Source: Pyropia haitanensis
Taxonomy: Eukaryota; Rhodophyta; Bangiophyceae; Bangiales; Bangiaceae
Length of the DNA: 64,000 bases
NCBI GenBank assembly: GCA_008729055.1
Contig: SDUX01000008.1
Location: 1,426,001 to 1,490,000 of the forward strand
Direction: 5' to 3'
This document shows, one piece after another, positions 1 to 12,766 of the stretch. The notes beneath the pieces were generated by a model. That model had not been told where the DNA came from. It worked only from the letters and a program-made list of their open reading frames with translations, and made no database searches. A program made the translations under genes and the position numbers. Numbering within the stretch: the stretch's first letter is position 1; the number at the start of each line of letters is the position of its first letter.

Positions 1-320
1 GCGGCGGCGGCGGCGGCGGCTGAGCCGGGCCCCCGCAGCGGCCCCGCGCCGTGCGCGTTGACCTGGTGCACCCGCCGCGTGGCAGGCGTGCGGAACCGCT
101 TGCCACAGTCCCCGCACGGGTGGGGCCGCTCCGACTCGAGCTCCGGCGTGTGCGCGTCGAGGACGTGGCCCTTTAGCTCGTGGGGCGTCGCAAACACCGA
201 CGTGCAGCGGGCGCAGGGGAGGGGCGCCTCGCGGGGCTCGTGCTCCAGCCGCTCGTGCCGCTTGAGGTTGTGCTTTTGGAGGTAAGACGCGCCACAGGTG
301 GGGTGCGCACACCGAAAGTT

Positions 321-364
<44 letters not shown>

Positions 365-905
365 TCGCGGGCGTCGCCGCCCCGCCGTTGCCACTGCCCG
401 CCGCGGCTGGGGTGGCCGACGAGGCGGGCGCGGGCGGCGACGACGCCCCGTCCTCGCCATCGTCATCGTCCCCGTCTGGGGACGGCGACGAGGCGCTGCC
501 GGCCGGGCCGCCGCCGCCGCCGCCGCCGCCGCCATTGCCGCCACCGGCACTTCCGCCGCCACCGCCGCCGCCGCCACCACCGCCGCCGCCACCGCCGCCG
601 CCGCGGCCGCCGCTCCCGCCCGCGGCGCCCGACGGGGGCGCCGCGCCAGACGCGGCGGCGACCGCAGCCGCCGCCGACAGGGTGCCCGCGTGGACGATGG
701 CGAGCTCCCCCCCGTCGGTGGCGTCCCCATCCACGGGGTCATCCGCGTCCCCGTCGGCGGCACCCCCCCCTCCGCCCCCCCCGCGCCCACCCCCCCGGCG
801 TACCCGTCGGGCCCCGACAGCCCCGCGATCGACCGCTGGCGCGCCGCGGCGAGCAGCGCCGACGCCGACGGCCGCACCCGCCCCGACGTGCCCGCTCCCA
901 TCCCC

Positions 906-968
<63 letters not shown>

Positions 969-1290
969 CGCCCCCCCGCCGCCGCGGCGGCCGCGGCCGA
1001 GCCGTCGCCGCTGATGCGGCTGACCTCGGTGGTGACCCACTGGACGCGCCCGCCGAGCGTGGCCATCTTGGTGCCGAGCACCTCCCAGCGGCGCTCCCAG
1101 CTGGCCAGCCGGTCGGTGAGGTTGCCGACCAGCCGGTGGAGGGTGCCCACCTCCGCCACCGCCGCGTCACGTGCGACGGTCAGCGACGCGACCTGCGTGT
1201 CGAGGCCCCGCACGCGGTCGCGGAGCGCGGCGACCTCGGCCGCCGCGGGCGCGCCGTCGGCGCCGGCGACGGCGGGGGACGACGGCGAGT

Positions 1291-1328
<38 letters not shown>

Positions 1329-1448
1329 CCCGTCGGCGACGCTGCCAACGACGAGCCCGCCGCGGAGGCCGGCCGCTCCCCGCCCCCGTCGCGCGCCGTC
1401 ACCAACGCCGGCAGCGGCGCCACGACGCCCCGCGGCCGCCCCGACCGC

Positions 1449-1480
<32 letters not shown>

Positions 1481-1779
1481 CGACCGCCGCCGCTTGGGCG
1501 CGGGCGCCCCGTCGACGCCGCCGCGGCGGCCGTCACCGCCGCCGCCGCCGCCGCCGCCACCACCACCGCCACCGCCGCTGCCACCGGCGGCGGCAGGGGC
1601 CACGGGCGGGCCCGCCCCCCCCCCCCCCCCCCATCGGCGGGAGCCCCCCCCCCCCCTCCCCAAACGGCGGCGGCTGACCAAGCGGCGACGGCGGGCCGAG
1701 CCCCCCAAACCCAAACAGCGGCCGCGCGCCGCCGCCGACCGGCGGCGGCGTGCCCGCCCGCAGGGGCGACGGCGGGGAC

Positions 1780-1835
<56 letters not shown>

Positions 1836-1894
1836 CCCCGCCGCGCCCCCCACGCCCCCCACACCACCGCCAACGCCACCGCCACCGCCGCCAC

Positions 1895-1925
<31 letters not shown>

Positions 1926-2490
1926 GCTGCCGCTGCCGCTGCCGTGACCACCGCCGCCATACATGGGAAACACCGGCGGGAGGTCCGCCGGCGGGGGGCC
2001 CAGGCCAGACCCGCCGCCGCCGCCGCCGCCGCCACCGTGACGGCCGCCACGGCGGCCGCCCCCCCCCGACGGTGGGGTGACCGCGTAGAGCGGGAGGTGG
2101 GTGCCGCCGCGGGTGCCCCCCCCCCCCCCCCCCCCCCAGCGGCCCCCCCCCCCCCCGCCCCCCTCCCCCCCCCCCCCCTCTGCGGGCAGCGCGTAGGCGG
2201 GCCCGCCGTACGCCGCTCCCCCCCCGTAGGCGCCCCCCTCCAGGTCGCCCTCCCCCCCCGCGTCGGCCGCGTAGCCGCCCGACCCCCACCACACATCCCC
2301 CGACCGGCCGGCGGGTGGCGGGGAGCCGGGCCCCCCCCGCCTCCCCCCCCACCTCCGCCCACCCCCCCCCGCTCCCCCCTCCGCCCGACCCGTACGACCC
2401 GTACAGGGCGGCGCCCCCCCCCCCCCCCCCCCAGGGGAGCACCCCCCCCCCCCCCCCCCCCCACCCCCGCTGCTGCCGCCGCCGCCACCC

Positions 2491-2533
<43 letters not shown>

Positions 2534-2715
2534 GGTTGCCACGGTCGCCGCGGTCACCAGTGGCGGCGCCCCCCCCCCCCCCCCCCCGGGCCCGCCGGCC
2601 GCCGACGGGCGCGCCAGAAACGGCGGCGGCGGCGGCGGTGGCAGGGGCGGGGCGAGGGCGAGGCTCGGCGGCGGCGGCAGGTAGGCGCTAAAGGGGGCGC
2701 CGCCGCCCAGCGGCA

Positions 2716-2766
<51 letters not shown>

Positions 2767-2800
2767 TGCCGTGCCGGTAGTGGGGGGACGGGTACGCCAT
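1..2800 (-). CDS. C2H2 zinc-finger nuclear protein, 3' part cut by window edge
   Basis: The minus strand encodes at least three C2H2 zinc fingers in tandem at about 240-317, 150-221 and 50-122 (cores FRCAHPTC..HNLKRHERLEH, LPCARC..HELKGHVLDAH, HPCGDC..TRRVHQVNAH). Upstream are a predicted coiled coil (about 1010-1240, AALRDRVRGL..), a basic nuclear-localisation-like stretch APKRRR (about 1490) and a long Gly/Pro/Ala/Tyr-rich N terminus. The chosen start is the ATG at 2800 (MAYPSPHYRHG). The gene runs off the left edge, so its C terminus is missing. The reading frame changes at long C runs near 2575, 2440, 2120-2175, 1620 and 770; between them the protein stays non-random (acidic, Tyr-rich or coiled-coil), which suggests homopolymer-length errors rather than introns. 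A DNA-binding regulator is likely from the family; the target is unknown. Confidence 0.72.
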
Positions 2801-4306
2801 CAGGGGCAGCGCGTCGGCCGCCCGCGCCGGCCGCCTGCCCGCCCGGCCGGCCGCCCCGCCGCCCGCTTGCCCGACGTGACAAAGAGAGGGGGGGGGGGGG
2901 GTGGCGCCGACCCTGGGGTGAGATGCCAGAGATGGAAACGATAGCGGAGACGGGCAACGGACGCGGGATTCCAAAGCCAGCGGGGAATCAGGGCGAGGCG
3001 TGGACGCGGGGATAGGCGGGACAGGTAGCGGGGGACGCCGCCGCACCCGTTGCGGCACGTACGGCCGGGCAGACGGCCGCCGGCAGCGCCGCCCGCCGCC
3101 CCCGCGGGCGTCGTGGCCACCGCCCCCCCCCACCAGCAGCACGCCCGCCCGCCGCCGCGCCCCGTCCCGCCGTTGCCGCCGCCGCCGCCGCCACCCCCAC
3201 CACCACCGCCGCCGCCCACCGCCCACCGCCCACCGCCGCCGCCACCGCCACCGCCGCCGCCGCGTCCCGGTGGTGCGCGCCGCACGCGGGCACCCGCGTG
3301 GCGGCGGGGGGGGGGGGGGCGCCGGCGGGGTGGGCGGCGGCGAGCGGCGGCGCGCCCGGGCGCGAGCGCGGCGCGCCGCGCCGCGCGTGCCGCCGCGCGC
3401 GCGGGCCGGCCGGCCGGGGTGGGCGCGCCACGCGGCGTGGCAATTCCCTGCGCCACTGTGCATTGGACGGGATGCGTTGCGTGTGCAAACTCTTGTCCCA
3501 ATGGACTCCTTGGGTGTCTGGTCTTGGTGGGCGGACGCGCATGGACTTTCAACCGGACAATACTGTAGTACTTTCCAAAGAAAAAGAAGTGGCCAAGAGG
3601 ACAAACGTTTTTGGTCGACACGGAAAGGAAAAAACGCCGCGTTCCCAGACGTCATTTCGTCCACCGCCGCGAGCCGTGCGCGCCTGCCACGGGCCACGCC
3701 ACGGTGCGTGCGGGGCGCGGGCGGATCCCCCCACGCCACACGCCTAGTTAAGGGCGGTCTCCTGGCTCAAACACACGTGGCGGTCTGACAGTAATATTTC
3801 ACCTTTCGAGCGACCCTTTCGGACTCCATCGGCACATCTCTGTCCTGCAGCACCACAGATCTTCGACCGCCCGAGATCGCTGCCTACAGCTCTCCCGACG
3901 CCCTCCGCGTATCCCTCCTACCAACCCCCCCGTCCCCCGCCTGTTGCACGATGGACGACCCGCCATGCGATCGAGACCCGCCGGAGATGGAGTACTGTAC
4001 GTTCTCAGGAGCTTGCTCCCTGCCCCTCGGCGGACCCATGCCCCGCCCCTCCGTGGACACCGTGAAGCAGAGTGAAGCACTGGGCGCAGCATGATTCTGT
4101 TCGCAGCGCTGTGACGGCCGTGATCTGATGCATCTATTTCTGTTGGGTACGGGTATTTCTTTTGAGCAGACCCCCGCCTCGGCCGCTGCTATCACTCCGG
4201 CTGGGCTTGGTCTCCTCAGAGACACCTCCACCTCTCCCTGTACCACTGGTCACTGACTGTATGGTGCACCGATCCCTCCGCTCCTTTTTCTCTCTCACTT
4301 TTGCAG
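2801..4306. other. Intergenic and promoter region, no secure gene
   Basis: From 2880 to about 3430 the DNA is GC-rich low-complexity sequence; 3430-4306 is more balanced. The zinc-finger gene must be transcribed leftwards from here and the exon at 4307 rightwards, so this is probably a divergent promoter. A pyrimidine-rich stretch ending in CAG at 4306 looks like a splice acceptor. A 47-codon frame starting with ATG at 3951 could belong to an upstream exon of that gene, but I cannot place its donor. Confidence 0.35.
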
Positions 4307-4769
4307 TGCACTGGATGATGTGATTGGTTTGGTAAAGGATATTGTTCATCGGTCCACGGGCAAGCCTCTGGGCTTTGTGTGCCACGTCTGTGAAGAAGCC
4401 TTCCTCTACCCGTCGGCAGCGGTGAATGACTACCTGTGCTCTTTGAGCAACCATCCCTCTGAGCTGAGTGCCAACAAGACGGGCCCTCGCCAGACCACTG
4501 CTGGACGAGCAAAAGAGCTGGACGAGATGCGGGCGTGGGCCGGGGGCCTTTTGGCACAGGCTGCCACCGTGGTCCGGGCATACAAGGAGAGGCTGGCTTG
4601 TGGCCCCGTGCCTCAATCCTTGCCAGCTGTGGACGAGGGCGAATTTGAGCCTGTCGCAGCGGGCACTGACCTGGCGGCGCTCCTCGCCCCGTTGGGCGGG
4701 CCTGCGGAGGTCGACGATGTATTAGAAGAGGAGGATTTTGACCCTATTGCTGCCTATTTGATAGGGTAG
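4307..4769 (+). CDS. Terminal exon of an unknown protein
   Basis: An open frame follows a good splice acceptor (polypyrimidine tract then TTGCAG, ending 4306) and runs about 153 codons to TAG. The protein begins ALDDVIGLVKDIV, contains a CHVC pair with further Cys/His downstream, a helical middle, and an acidic C terminus (DDVLEEEDFDPIAAYLIG). Codon use is much less GC-biased than that of the neighbouring host genes. No ATG occurs before the first useful residues, which fits a spliced 3' exon. The acidic tail and CxxC pair would suit a degraded hAT-like transposase, but that is only a guess; I do not recognise the family. Confidence 0.4.
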
Positions 4770-5929
4770 AGGTTGACCGGTTGGGACGCGGGGTCGGGAG
4801 GAGAGGTACGTGGAGGTGGGAGGTGGGGTGGACGGGGGGAGGGTGGAAGGCGGCGGGACGGGTCGGATGTCTGAGTGCGGCTCGAACGGGCGGTGGGCTT
4901 CTTGCATTCGTGGACGAAGGGGGACAGGCGGGGCTCGGTGTGCCGACCTGCGTTTGTCGGGGGCGTGGGAGAGGTGTCTCATGGATTGCCACCACGCCCG
5001 CGCAGTGGACGTGACGTCACTGTTTTCACGAGTCGGTATTCGAAGCAATGAGACCACCTGGGGCCAGGGAAGCCAGTCAGAGGCCACACGTGGCTGGATC
5101 AGAACCCTTAGTCAAGAGTATCGCCCAAAGGTAATATCTGGCTGACAGACGGATGATTGGCCAATGGGACGCCTTTGCCGTCCTGGAAACCCAGAAGTCC
5201 GCTTTGGAGGGCTCTTAACTGGGTGTGGCCACCCGCGGGCGGTCCCCCCCCCCCCCCCTCTACGCGGCACACCCCCGCGCGGCGGCGCGCGTGCCGCCCA
5301 GCATCCCAAAAACCAACACCCGCCCGCCGCGCCGCCGCCGCCGCCGGGCGCCGCCCCCAACGCCCGCGGCGGCACCGCGCCGCGCCGCGCCGCGCCGCTG
5401 ACGGTGGTGGGTGCCCGCGCCGCCGCGGCGGCGGCCGCCGCCCGGGGGGGGCGCGGTCGGCCAACCGCTCGCCGACGCCACCGCCCCCCCCCCCCCCCCC
5501 CCTCCCCCCCGGCCGGCCTCGCCGACAGCGGGAAACGGGGTGGCGGCGCGGGCGTGGCGGTGCGGCCGGCGGCGTGCTGGCGGCGGCCGGCGGCGTGTAG
5601 CCGACACCCCCCCCCCCCGCGGCCACACGGCCGCCACCCACGCCGCGGATGGCACCCCACCCCGTGGGCGACCCGCATTGCCTCACCCCCCCACCCCGCC
5701 GTGCTGCCACCGTGTATACACTCCAGCGCACGCCGGCGGGCGTTGGGCGTCCCCCCCCCCCCCCACGGCGACCCCCCCCCCCCCCCTCCCCCCCTCACGG
5801 CGGGTGGCGGTGGCGGGTGCCACCCCCACCACCCCCCCCCCCCCCCCCCCCCCCGCCGCTGGCTCGCGTGGCCGCCGCGCCGCCGCGCCACGTAGCCGCC
5901 GCCGGCGTGGCCGCCGCGCGGTCGGCCGT

Positions 5930-5961
<32 letters not shown>

Positions 5962-8441
5962 GCCGGCCGGCCGGCCGCCACCGCCGCGGCCGACGCTGGG
6001 GACGGGGAGGGGGGGGTGGGGGGGGGGGGGTGGCCCGGGCGGGTGCGCGCCCCCCGCTGCCCGGCCGGCGGCCCGGTGACGGCGGCCGCCCGCGGCACTC
6101 CCCCCCCCGCCGCGCGGCCGCCGCGGCGGCGGCCGGCAGGGTGCCACGGCCGCCGCCGCGGCGTGGCGGCCGTGCCGGCCCCGTCTGCCCCGCGGGTCGC
6201 GGCCCGCCGCGGCGGCGCCGTCGCGGCGGCCGGGCGCCGCCGCCGCCGCCGCCGCCGCGCCCCCCCGCCACAGCGGCCGCCGCCCGCGCACGCGGCTGCC
6301 GCACGCCCGCCGCGGACGCGGCGGGGGTGGGGCGGCTCGCGGCCGCCGCCGCGGGCAACGGCGTGCCGCTCCCCCCCCCCCCCCCTTCCCCCCCCCTCTC
6401 CCCACCAGCCGTCTGGCACCCGCGGGTGTGCGCGGTTCCACACCGCCCCCCCCCCCCCCCCCCGCCCCCCCCCACGCCTCGGCCCGCTACCACCACCACC
6501 ACCCTCACCACCACCACCACCCCCCCCCCCCCCCCCCACCCCACCCCACCGCCACCACCACCACCACCACCGCCGGCGCCACGACGCAGCCGCGGCGGCG
6601 GACCCCCCCCCCCCCCCCCCCCCCCACGCTTCCCCCCGCACCACACGCCGCGGCGGCCACCGCCGTACCCCCCCCCCCCCCCCCCCCCGCCGCCACGGTT
6701 GCCACCGCCCGCGCTCGACCCCGCCCGTCCCCGGCGGGAGCGCGGGGGGCGGAAACAGCCGCCGCCGCCGCTGCCGCCGCCGGCGTGGGGGGAGGGGCGG
6801 GTGGGGGGGGGGTGTGTGCGGCGGCGGGGCGGCCCCACGCTCCCCCCCCCCCCCTCCCTGCGCCGACCGCACGCGGCGGCGTGGCGTCGGCGCTGGCCGC
6901 CGCGGCGGCACCGTCGGCGGTGGACGCGGTGGGGGGGGGGGGGGGGGGGGGGGAGGGCGTGCCCCGGCCGACCGCGCCCGGCAAGGCGGCGGCGGCGGCG
7001 GCGGTGGCGTGGCGGCGGCGGGGCGCGTTCCCCCCCCACCCACCACCCCCCCCCCCCGCGGCTGGGGGGTGGCGGTGGGGGTGGTGGTGGCTGGCGGCGG
7101 CGGCTGGCGGGTGGCGGTGGGGGGGGGGGTGGCCGCCGCGCGGGTGCGTGCGCGCGCCGCCGAGGCGGGTGGCGGGGGGGTGGGTGGGGTGGGGTGGGGG
7201 TGGGGGGGGGGGGGGGGGGAGAGGGCGCCGCGGGGGCACCCGACGGGGCGGCCGCCCGCCCCGCACCCGCACCCGCGGCGGCGGCGGCGGCGCTGGCCGT
7301 CCCCCCCCCCCCCCCCACCCCCCCACCGCCGTGCCCGCCACCGCCACCGCCACCGCCACCGCCGCGGCCGCCCGCCGCCGCGGTTGCGCGCGCCGCGGCG
7401 CGCCGCGGCGGCCGCCGCCCGCCCTGCCCATTGCCGCCGCCGGCGCGGTTGGGGCGCGGCGGGTCACCGCGGCGGGGGGGGGGGGGGGGGGCGCGGCGGC
7501 TCACGCCGGCCGGCCGGGCGGGCGGCCGGCCGGGCGGGTGGGCGGGCGGGTGGGTGGCGGGGCTCACGGGCGGGGCTCGCCGCTTCCCCCCCCGACGCCG
7601 CACCCGCTTCGTGCCCACGCTCGCCGCCGCGGTCCAGGGCCGCCGCGGCCGCGCCGCCCGTCGGCGCGGCACGCCCGCCGCCACCCGCGTCGCGTCTGTC
7701 CTTTCCCCCCCCAAACCCACACACACGGCGCCCCCCCCCCCGACCCGACGCGGTCCCGCGGGTGGGGTCGTGACCCTCCCCTCCCCCTCCCCCCCCCCCC
7801 CCTCCCTCTCCTCCACCGCCCCCCCCCTCTCCTCCCCCCCCCCCTTTCTCCCCTCCCCCACCTCCACCCCCACCCCCACCCCCACCCCCGCCCCCACCTC
7901 TGCGCACGCGCACGCGCGCGGACGGCGCACACGCCGTCCTCCCCTCCCGCTCCCCCCCCCCCCCCCCCTCCCATTCCCCTTCCACCCCGGACGACGCGCG
8001 TCGGTGCGGCGGCCACCCAGCCACACCCCCCCCCCCCCCCCTCCCCCACCCCCCAAACGCGCGCTCTCCCCTCCATCCCCTCCCCCCCCACCCCCGGCAC
8101 ACGCACACGCCCCCACCCACCCGGCCGCCACCGCCGTCGTCACCGTCACCGCGACGCGCGCCGCGGTGGGCGGCGGTGGGTGGCGGGTTTTTTTTTTCCT
8201 CGCCTGGCGGCGGGACGGCGCGGCGGCGGCGGCGGCGGCGGCGGCGGTAGCGCCGGTGTGGGTGTGCGCGGCGTCGGGGGGGGGGGGGGGGGGGGGGTGG
8301 GGGGGTGGGGGGAGTGGGGCTCCGTGCGCGGGTTGGGTGCGGCGCGGGTGGGTTGGGGGGGGGAGGGGGGTGGGGTGGGGGGGGGGTGGGGGGGGGTGGG
8401 TGGAGGGGGGTTTGCTGCCGCGGCTGGGCACGCCGGTGGCC
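4770..8441. other. Very GC-rich low-complexity region, no secure gene
   Basis: 4770-5200 is ordinary intergenic DNA. From about 5230 to 8440 the sequence is dominated by poly-C and poly-G runs and simple GC repeats, so all six frames stay open and open frames carry no weight. I see no domain-like protein here on either strand. Part of it must hold the promoter and 5' leader of the kinase at 8442. Confidence 0.5.
8275..8412 (+). promoter_or_regulatory. G-tract block upstream of kinase start
   Basis: Many runs of three to more than ten G residues separated by single T or A bases lie on the coding strand 30-165 bases before the kinase ATG. Such tracts can form G-quadruplexes in DNA or in the 5' leader RNA. 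A regulatory role is inference only. Confidence 0.3.
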
Positions 8442-11400
8442 ATGGCGGGGGGTGCCGCCCGTGGTGACGCGAGTGGCGGCAGCGGCGGTGGCGGTGGCGG
8501 TGGTGGCGGTGGCGGCGGCGGTGGCGGCAGCGGCGGCGGCGGGATTGCCGGCGTGGCGGGCGGTGGGGGTGGCGGTGGGGGTGGCGGTGCTGGTGGTGGG
8601 GGTGGCGGCGGTGGGGGTGGCGGCGCCGCCCGGCGGGGCTCCCACGAGGAGGCGCTGTCGCTGGTGCGGCGGCTGCCGCCGTCGCTCGCCGGCTGGGCCG
8701 ACGCCCGCACGCTCGCCGCGCTGCCGGGCGTGCGGCGGCCGTTTAAGCGGTGCTGGGCGGAAATCCGCGGCAGCACGCTGCTGCTGTACGCGGCGCCCGC
8801 GGCGGTGGCGGCGGCGGCGGTGGCGGCCGCCGCCGCCGCCGCCGCCGCCGCACAGCGGCGGCCGTCGGCCGACGGTGGTCGGGCAGAGGGGGGTGCCGCC
8901 GCCGCCGCCGCCACCGCCGCCGCCGCCGCCACCGCCACCGCCACCGCCACCGCCACCGCCACCGCCACCGCCACCGCCACCGCCACCGCCACCGCGTCGG
9001 CGGCCGCGGTTGCGAGCGCGGCGATCGAGGCGGCGTCGGGGGTGGTGGCGGCGGGGACGCCGCCGCCGGCCGTGTCGATGGTCGGCCTCAAGGATAGCCG
9101 CGTCAAGATGGAGACGGTCAAGTGCCGCGTCAAGGTCAAGCTGCCGGCCGGGGCGGACGCGGCGGCGGCGGGGACGGCCGCGGTGGAGCTGCGGCTGGGC
9201 GGCGCGCCCGAGGCGGCGGCGTGGAATGGGGCGCTCGGCGGCGCCGCGACGACGCGCACCGTCGGGCTCGACGACTATGAGGTGCTGCGGCCGGTCGGCC
9301 GCGGCGCGTCGGGCCGCGTGTTCCACGTGCGCGACCGGGTGGCGGGGGAGGAGGTGGCGCTCAAGGTGATTGAGAAGGAGGCGGTGTACGAGAATGACGA
9401 CAGCTACCGGCACGCGCTGGACGAGCGGCTGGTGCTGGAGCTGGCCACCCACCACCCGTTTATCCTGCAGATGCGCGCGGCGTTCCAGACCGCCAAGCGG
9501 CTGTACCTGGTCACCGAGTTTTGCTCGGGGGGGGACCTGTTTGAGGCGATGCGCCGGCGGGGGCGGCCGTTTGGGGAGGGCACCGTCCGCCGCATCGTGG
9601 CCGAGATGGTGCTTGCGCTGCAGCACATCCACAAGCTGGGCGTCGTGTACGTTTTGTCAGACGGAAAAAGGGGGGGGGGGGGGGGGGGGGGGGGGGACGC
9701 TAGGGAGAGGAGGAGTGTGCGCCGCCCACGGCACCCTGGGGGCCGCTTGGGGAGCCCGCCACTAACAGCCCTGCCCCGCCTTGCCGCCCCCCCCCCCCCC
9801 CCCCCCCCCCCTGGCCTCGTACGTGCTGCTGCTGGATGCACGATGGACCGACCCGCTTCCTGCCACCCGCCCCCCCATCCCCCTCTACTCTGTGGCTTTT
9901 TTTTTTTTTTTTTGTGGTTCTCACCCCCCGCCCCCACGCTGTCCCGCTTCCCGCTCACGCAGGTACCGGGACCTCAAGCTCGAAAACGTGCTCCTCGACG
10001 CCGACGGCCACGTGCGCATCGCGGACTTTGGGCTGTCCAAGCTCCTCTCCAAGCCGCGGCCGTCCACGCTCCACCCCCCCACCGCCGTGTCGGGCCTCTA
10101 CGGCGCGGGCGACGACGTCGGCCTGACCAAGACGTTTTGTGGCACCCGCGAGATGATCGCGCCCGAGGCGCTCAGCGGCGCCGCGTACGGCCAGTCGGTG
10201 GACGTGTGGGCGCTGGGCATCCTCGCGTACGAGCTGCTCGTCGGCCGCACCCCGTTCTACTCGAAAAACCGCGACGAGGTGTACGAGCGGATCGAGTCGG
10301 CGCCGCTGCGGTTCCCGCGTGCGCTGTCGGCCGACGTTGTCAGCCTGCTGCGGGGGCTCCTCGACCGCAACCCGACGACGCGCCTCGGCATGGGGCCCGA
10401 CGGCCTCGACGCGGTGAAGCGGCACCCGTTCTTTCGGGGCGTCGACTGGGCGGGCGTGTACGCGCTCGAGGACCACCCGGACAATGTGCAGCCGCGGGGG
10501 GGGCGGGGGGGGGGAAGGGGAGTGGCGGCAGCGGCGGCGGCGGCGGCAGCGGCGGCGGCGGCGGCGGCGGCGGCGGCAGGTCTGCCGACGGGGTGGCGGC
10601 GGGAGCCACGGCCGGCGACGACCCGGGTGGGGGCGGCGGCGGCAGCGGCGGCGGCGGCGGCGGCGGGGGCGGCGGTCCCGCCTCCCCCCTGAGCGCGAGC
10701 GCGTCCAAAGAGGTGGCGGACATCCTTGCCGGCGAGGAAGGGGGCACCAAGGCCGCCGCGGGCGGCCGGCGGGACCTTTTTGCGCTCCTCGTCGGCGGCT
10801 CCCGGGTGCCCAAGGTGCACTCCATCGCGGGCTACTCGTTTACGAGCACCAGCCGCACGCCGGGCGCGGCGGCGGCGGCCGCCGCCGCGGGCGGGCCCTT
10901 TTTTCCGGTTCCCCCAGGGCGGGCGGGAGCACCGCCGCCGCCGTCGGCGGGCGCCTCGGCCGCCGCGGCGGGCGCCGCCATCCCGCCGCTGCCGCCACCG
11001 GCGGCGCCGCCGCGGTCGGCGTCGCCGCCGCCGCCGGCCGCCCGGGGGGGGGCGCCCGCCGCTGGCGGCAAGCGCGACGGCCGGCGGCACGCGCCGGCGC
11101 CGCTGGTGCTCAAGACCACCTCGTCGCGGCGGGCGGCCAAGTACCCGCGGTCGCCCGCCCACCGGGCGGCGGCCGACGCGCGCGCCGCCGCCGCCGCCGC
11201 CGCCACACCCGCCGGCCGTGGCAGTGGCGGCAGCGGCGGCAGCGGCGGCGGCGGCGGCGGCGGTGGCGGCAGCGGCGGCGGCAGCGGCCGTGCCCCGGAC
11301 GAGTGGGGCGCCGACGGCGTGGATGATGACGAGCCCGCCCCGCCGACGGTGTCGTCGATTGAGTTTTCGACCGCCGAGCGGGACGCGCGCGCCGTCGACG

Positions 11401-11741
11401 ACGCGTTCCCCGTCACGCCCGTGGAGGACGAGTACGAGGAGGAGGTGGAGGCGTTTCCCGTCACGCCCGTGGAGGAGGAAGAGGAGGAGGAGGAGGAACA
11501 ACTCCCCGCCGCCGCGACCGCCGCTGCCGCTGCCGCCGCCGCCGCCGCCGAGCGCGACGACGAATCGGCGGACGAGGTGGCCAAGAGCGAGAGCCCGCGC
11601 TCCGTGTCGGAAGCTACCCACGGCGGCGACGGCGGCAGCGGCGGCGGCGGCGGCGGCGGCGACGCCCCCGCCGGGCGTAGCCGGACTGGCCGCAGGGGGG
11701 CGGGGGGCGGGCGCGCCGCCCACCGGCGGGGCGCCAAGGCT

Positions 11742-11775
<34 letters not shown>

Positions 11776-12723
11776 ATGACGCACCCGCCGAGCCCCGCCG
11801 GGCGGCCGCAGGTGGTGCGGCGGCCCGGGCAACGGCGGCCCTCCCCCCCCACCCCCCCTCCCCCCCCGCGGCCGCGTCGGCCCCCCAGCTCTCTGCGTTT
11901 GCACGCGCACAAGCGCTGTTTGAGGCCAACATGGCGGGCAGCAGCCCCGCCGCGACCGAAGCCGCCGCCGCGGCGGCCGCCGCCGCCGCCGAGGCCGCCG
12001 CGGCGATTGCCGACGCGCCGACGCCGGCCTCCCGCGCGGCGAGCGCGGTCCAGGCGTCCCGCGCGGCGGCGGCGGCGGCGGCGGCCGTGGCGGGCACGCC
12101 GCCGCCGCGGCCACACCGGCGGGGGCGCGCGGCGGCAGCAGCAGGCGGCGGCGCGCCGGCGTCGTCGAGGTCACCCGCCGCGGCGGCCGCGCGCGCGGCT
12201 GGCGGTGGCGGCGCGGCGGTCGGCGCGGCCGGCCTCGGCCTGCCGCCGAGTGGGCCCCCTTCTGGGGGCGCCGGCGGCTCCCGCCGGTCCGACAGCAGCG
12301 CCGGTGGCAGCACGGACGGGCCGCCGTCGGCGCCGGGGGCGGCGTTGGCGGCTGTGCCGTCACCGTCGGCGGCGGCGGCGGCGGGCCGGAGGGGGCGCCG
12401 CCCGCCGTCCAAGCGCAGCCGCGACCCGCGGGACGGGCCGGCGACCACGCCGCCGCGCGGCGCGGTCACCTCTGACGACCACCACTGCTCGCCACAATGG
12501 GGGGCTGTGGATGAGGGAGGGGCGGCGGCGCAGCGCGCCGCGCCGTACTCGGTCGCGGCCGCGCTGGGCGGCGACGCACCCCCGCCATTGTCGGCTGCCG
12601 CCGACGCGGCGACACAGGCGCCGCTCCCGCCGCCGGTTTGGGCCGCCGCATCGGGCGGCGGCGGCGGGGGCGGCGGAGGCCGCCGCAGCGGCGGCCCGCC
12701 CAGCGGTCCGCCCAGCGGCGGCA

Positions 12724-12766
<43 letters not shown>

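Noticed and set aside
173..3739. An 1188-codon minus frame as one protein
   Set aside because: Its ends are in the wrong frame: the zinc fingers at 50-317 are in another frame, and the part upstream of 2800 is low complexity without motifs.
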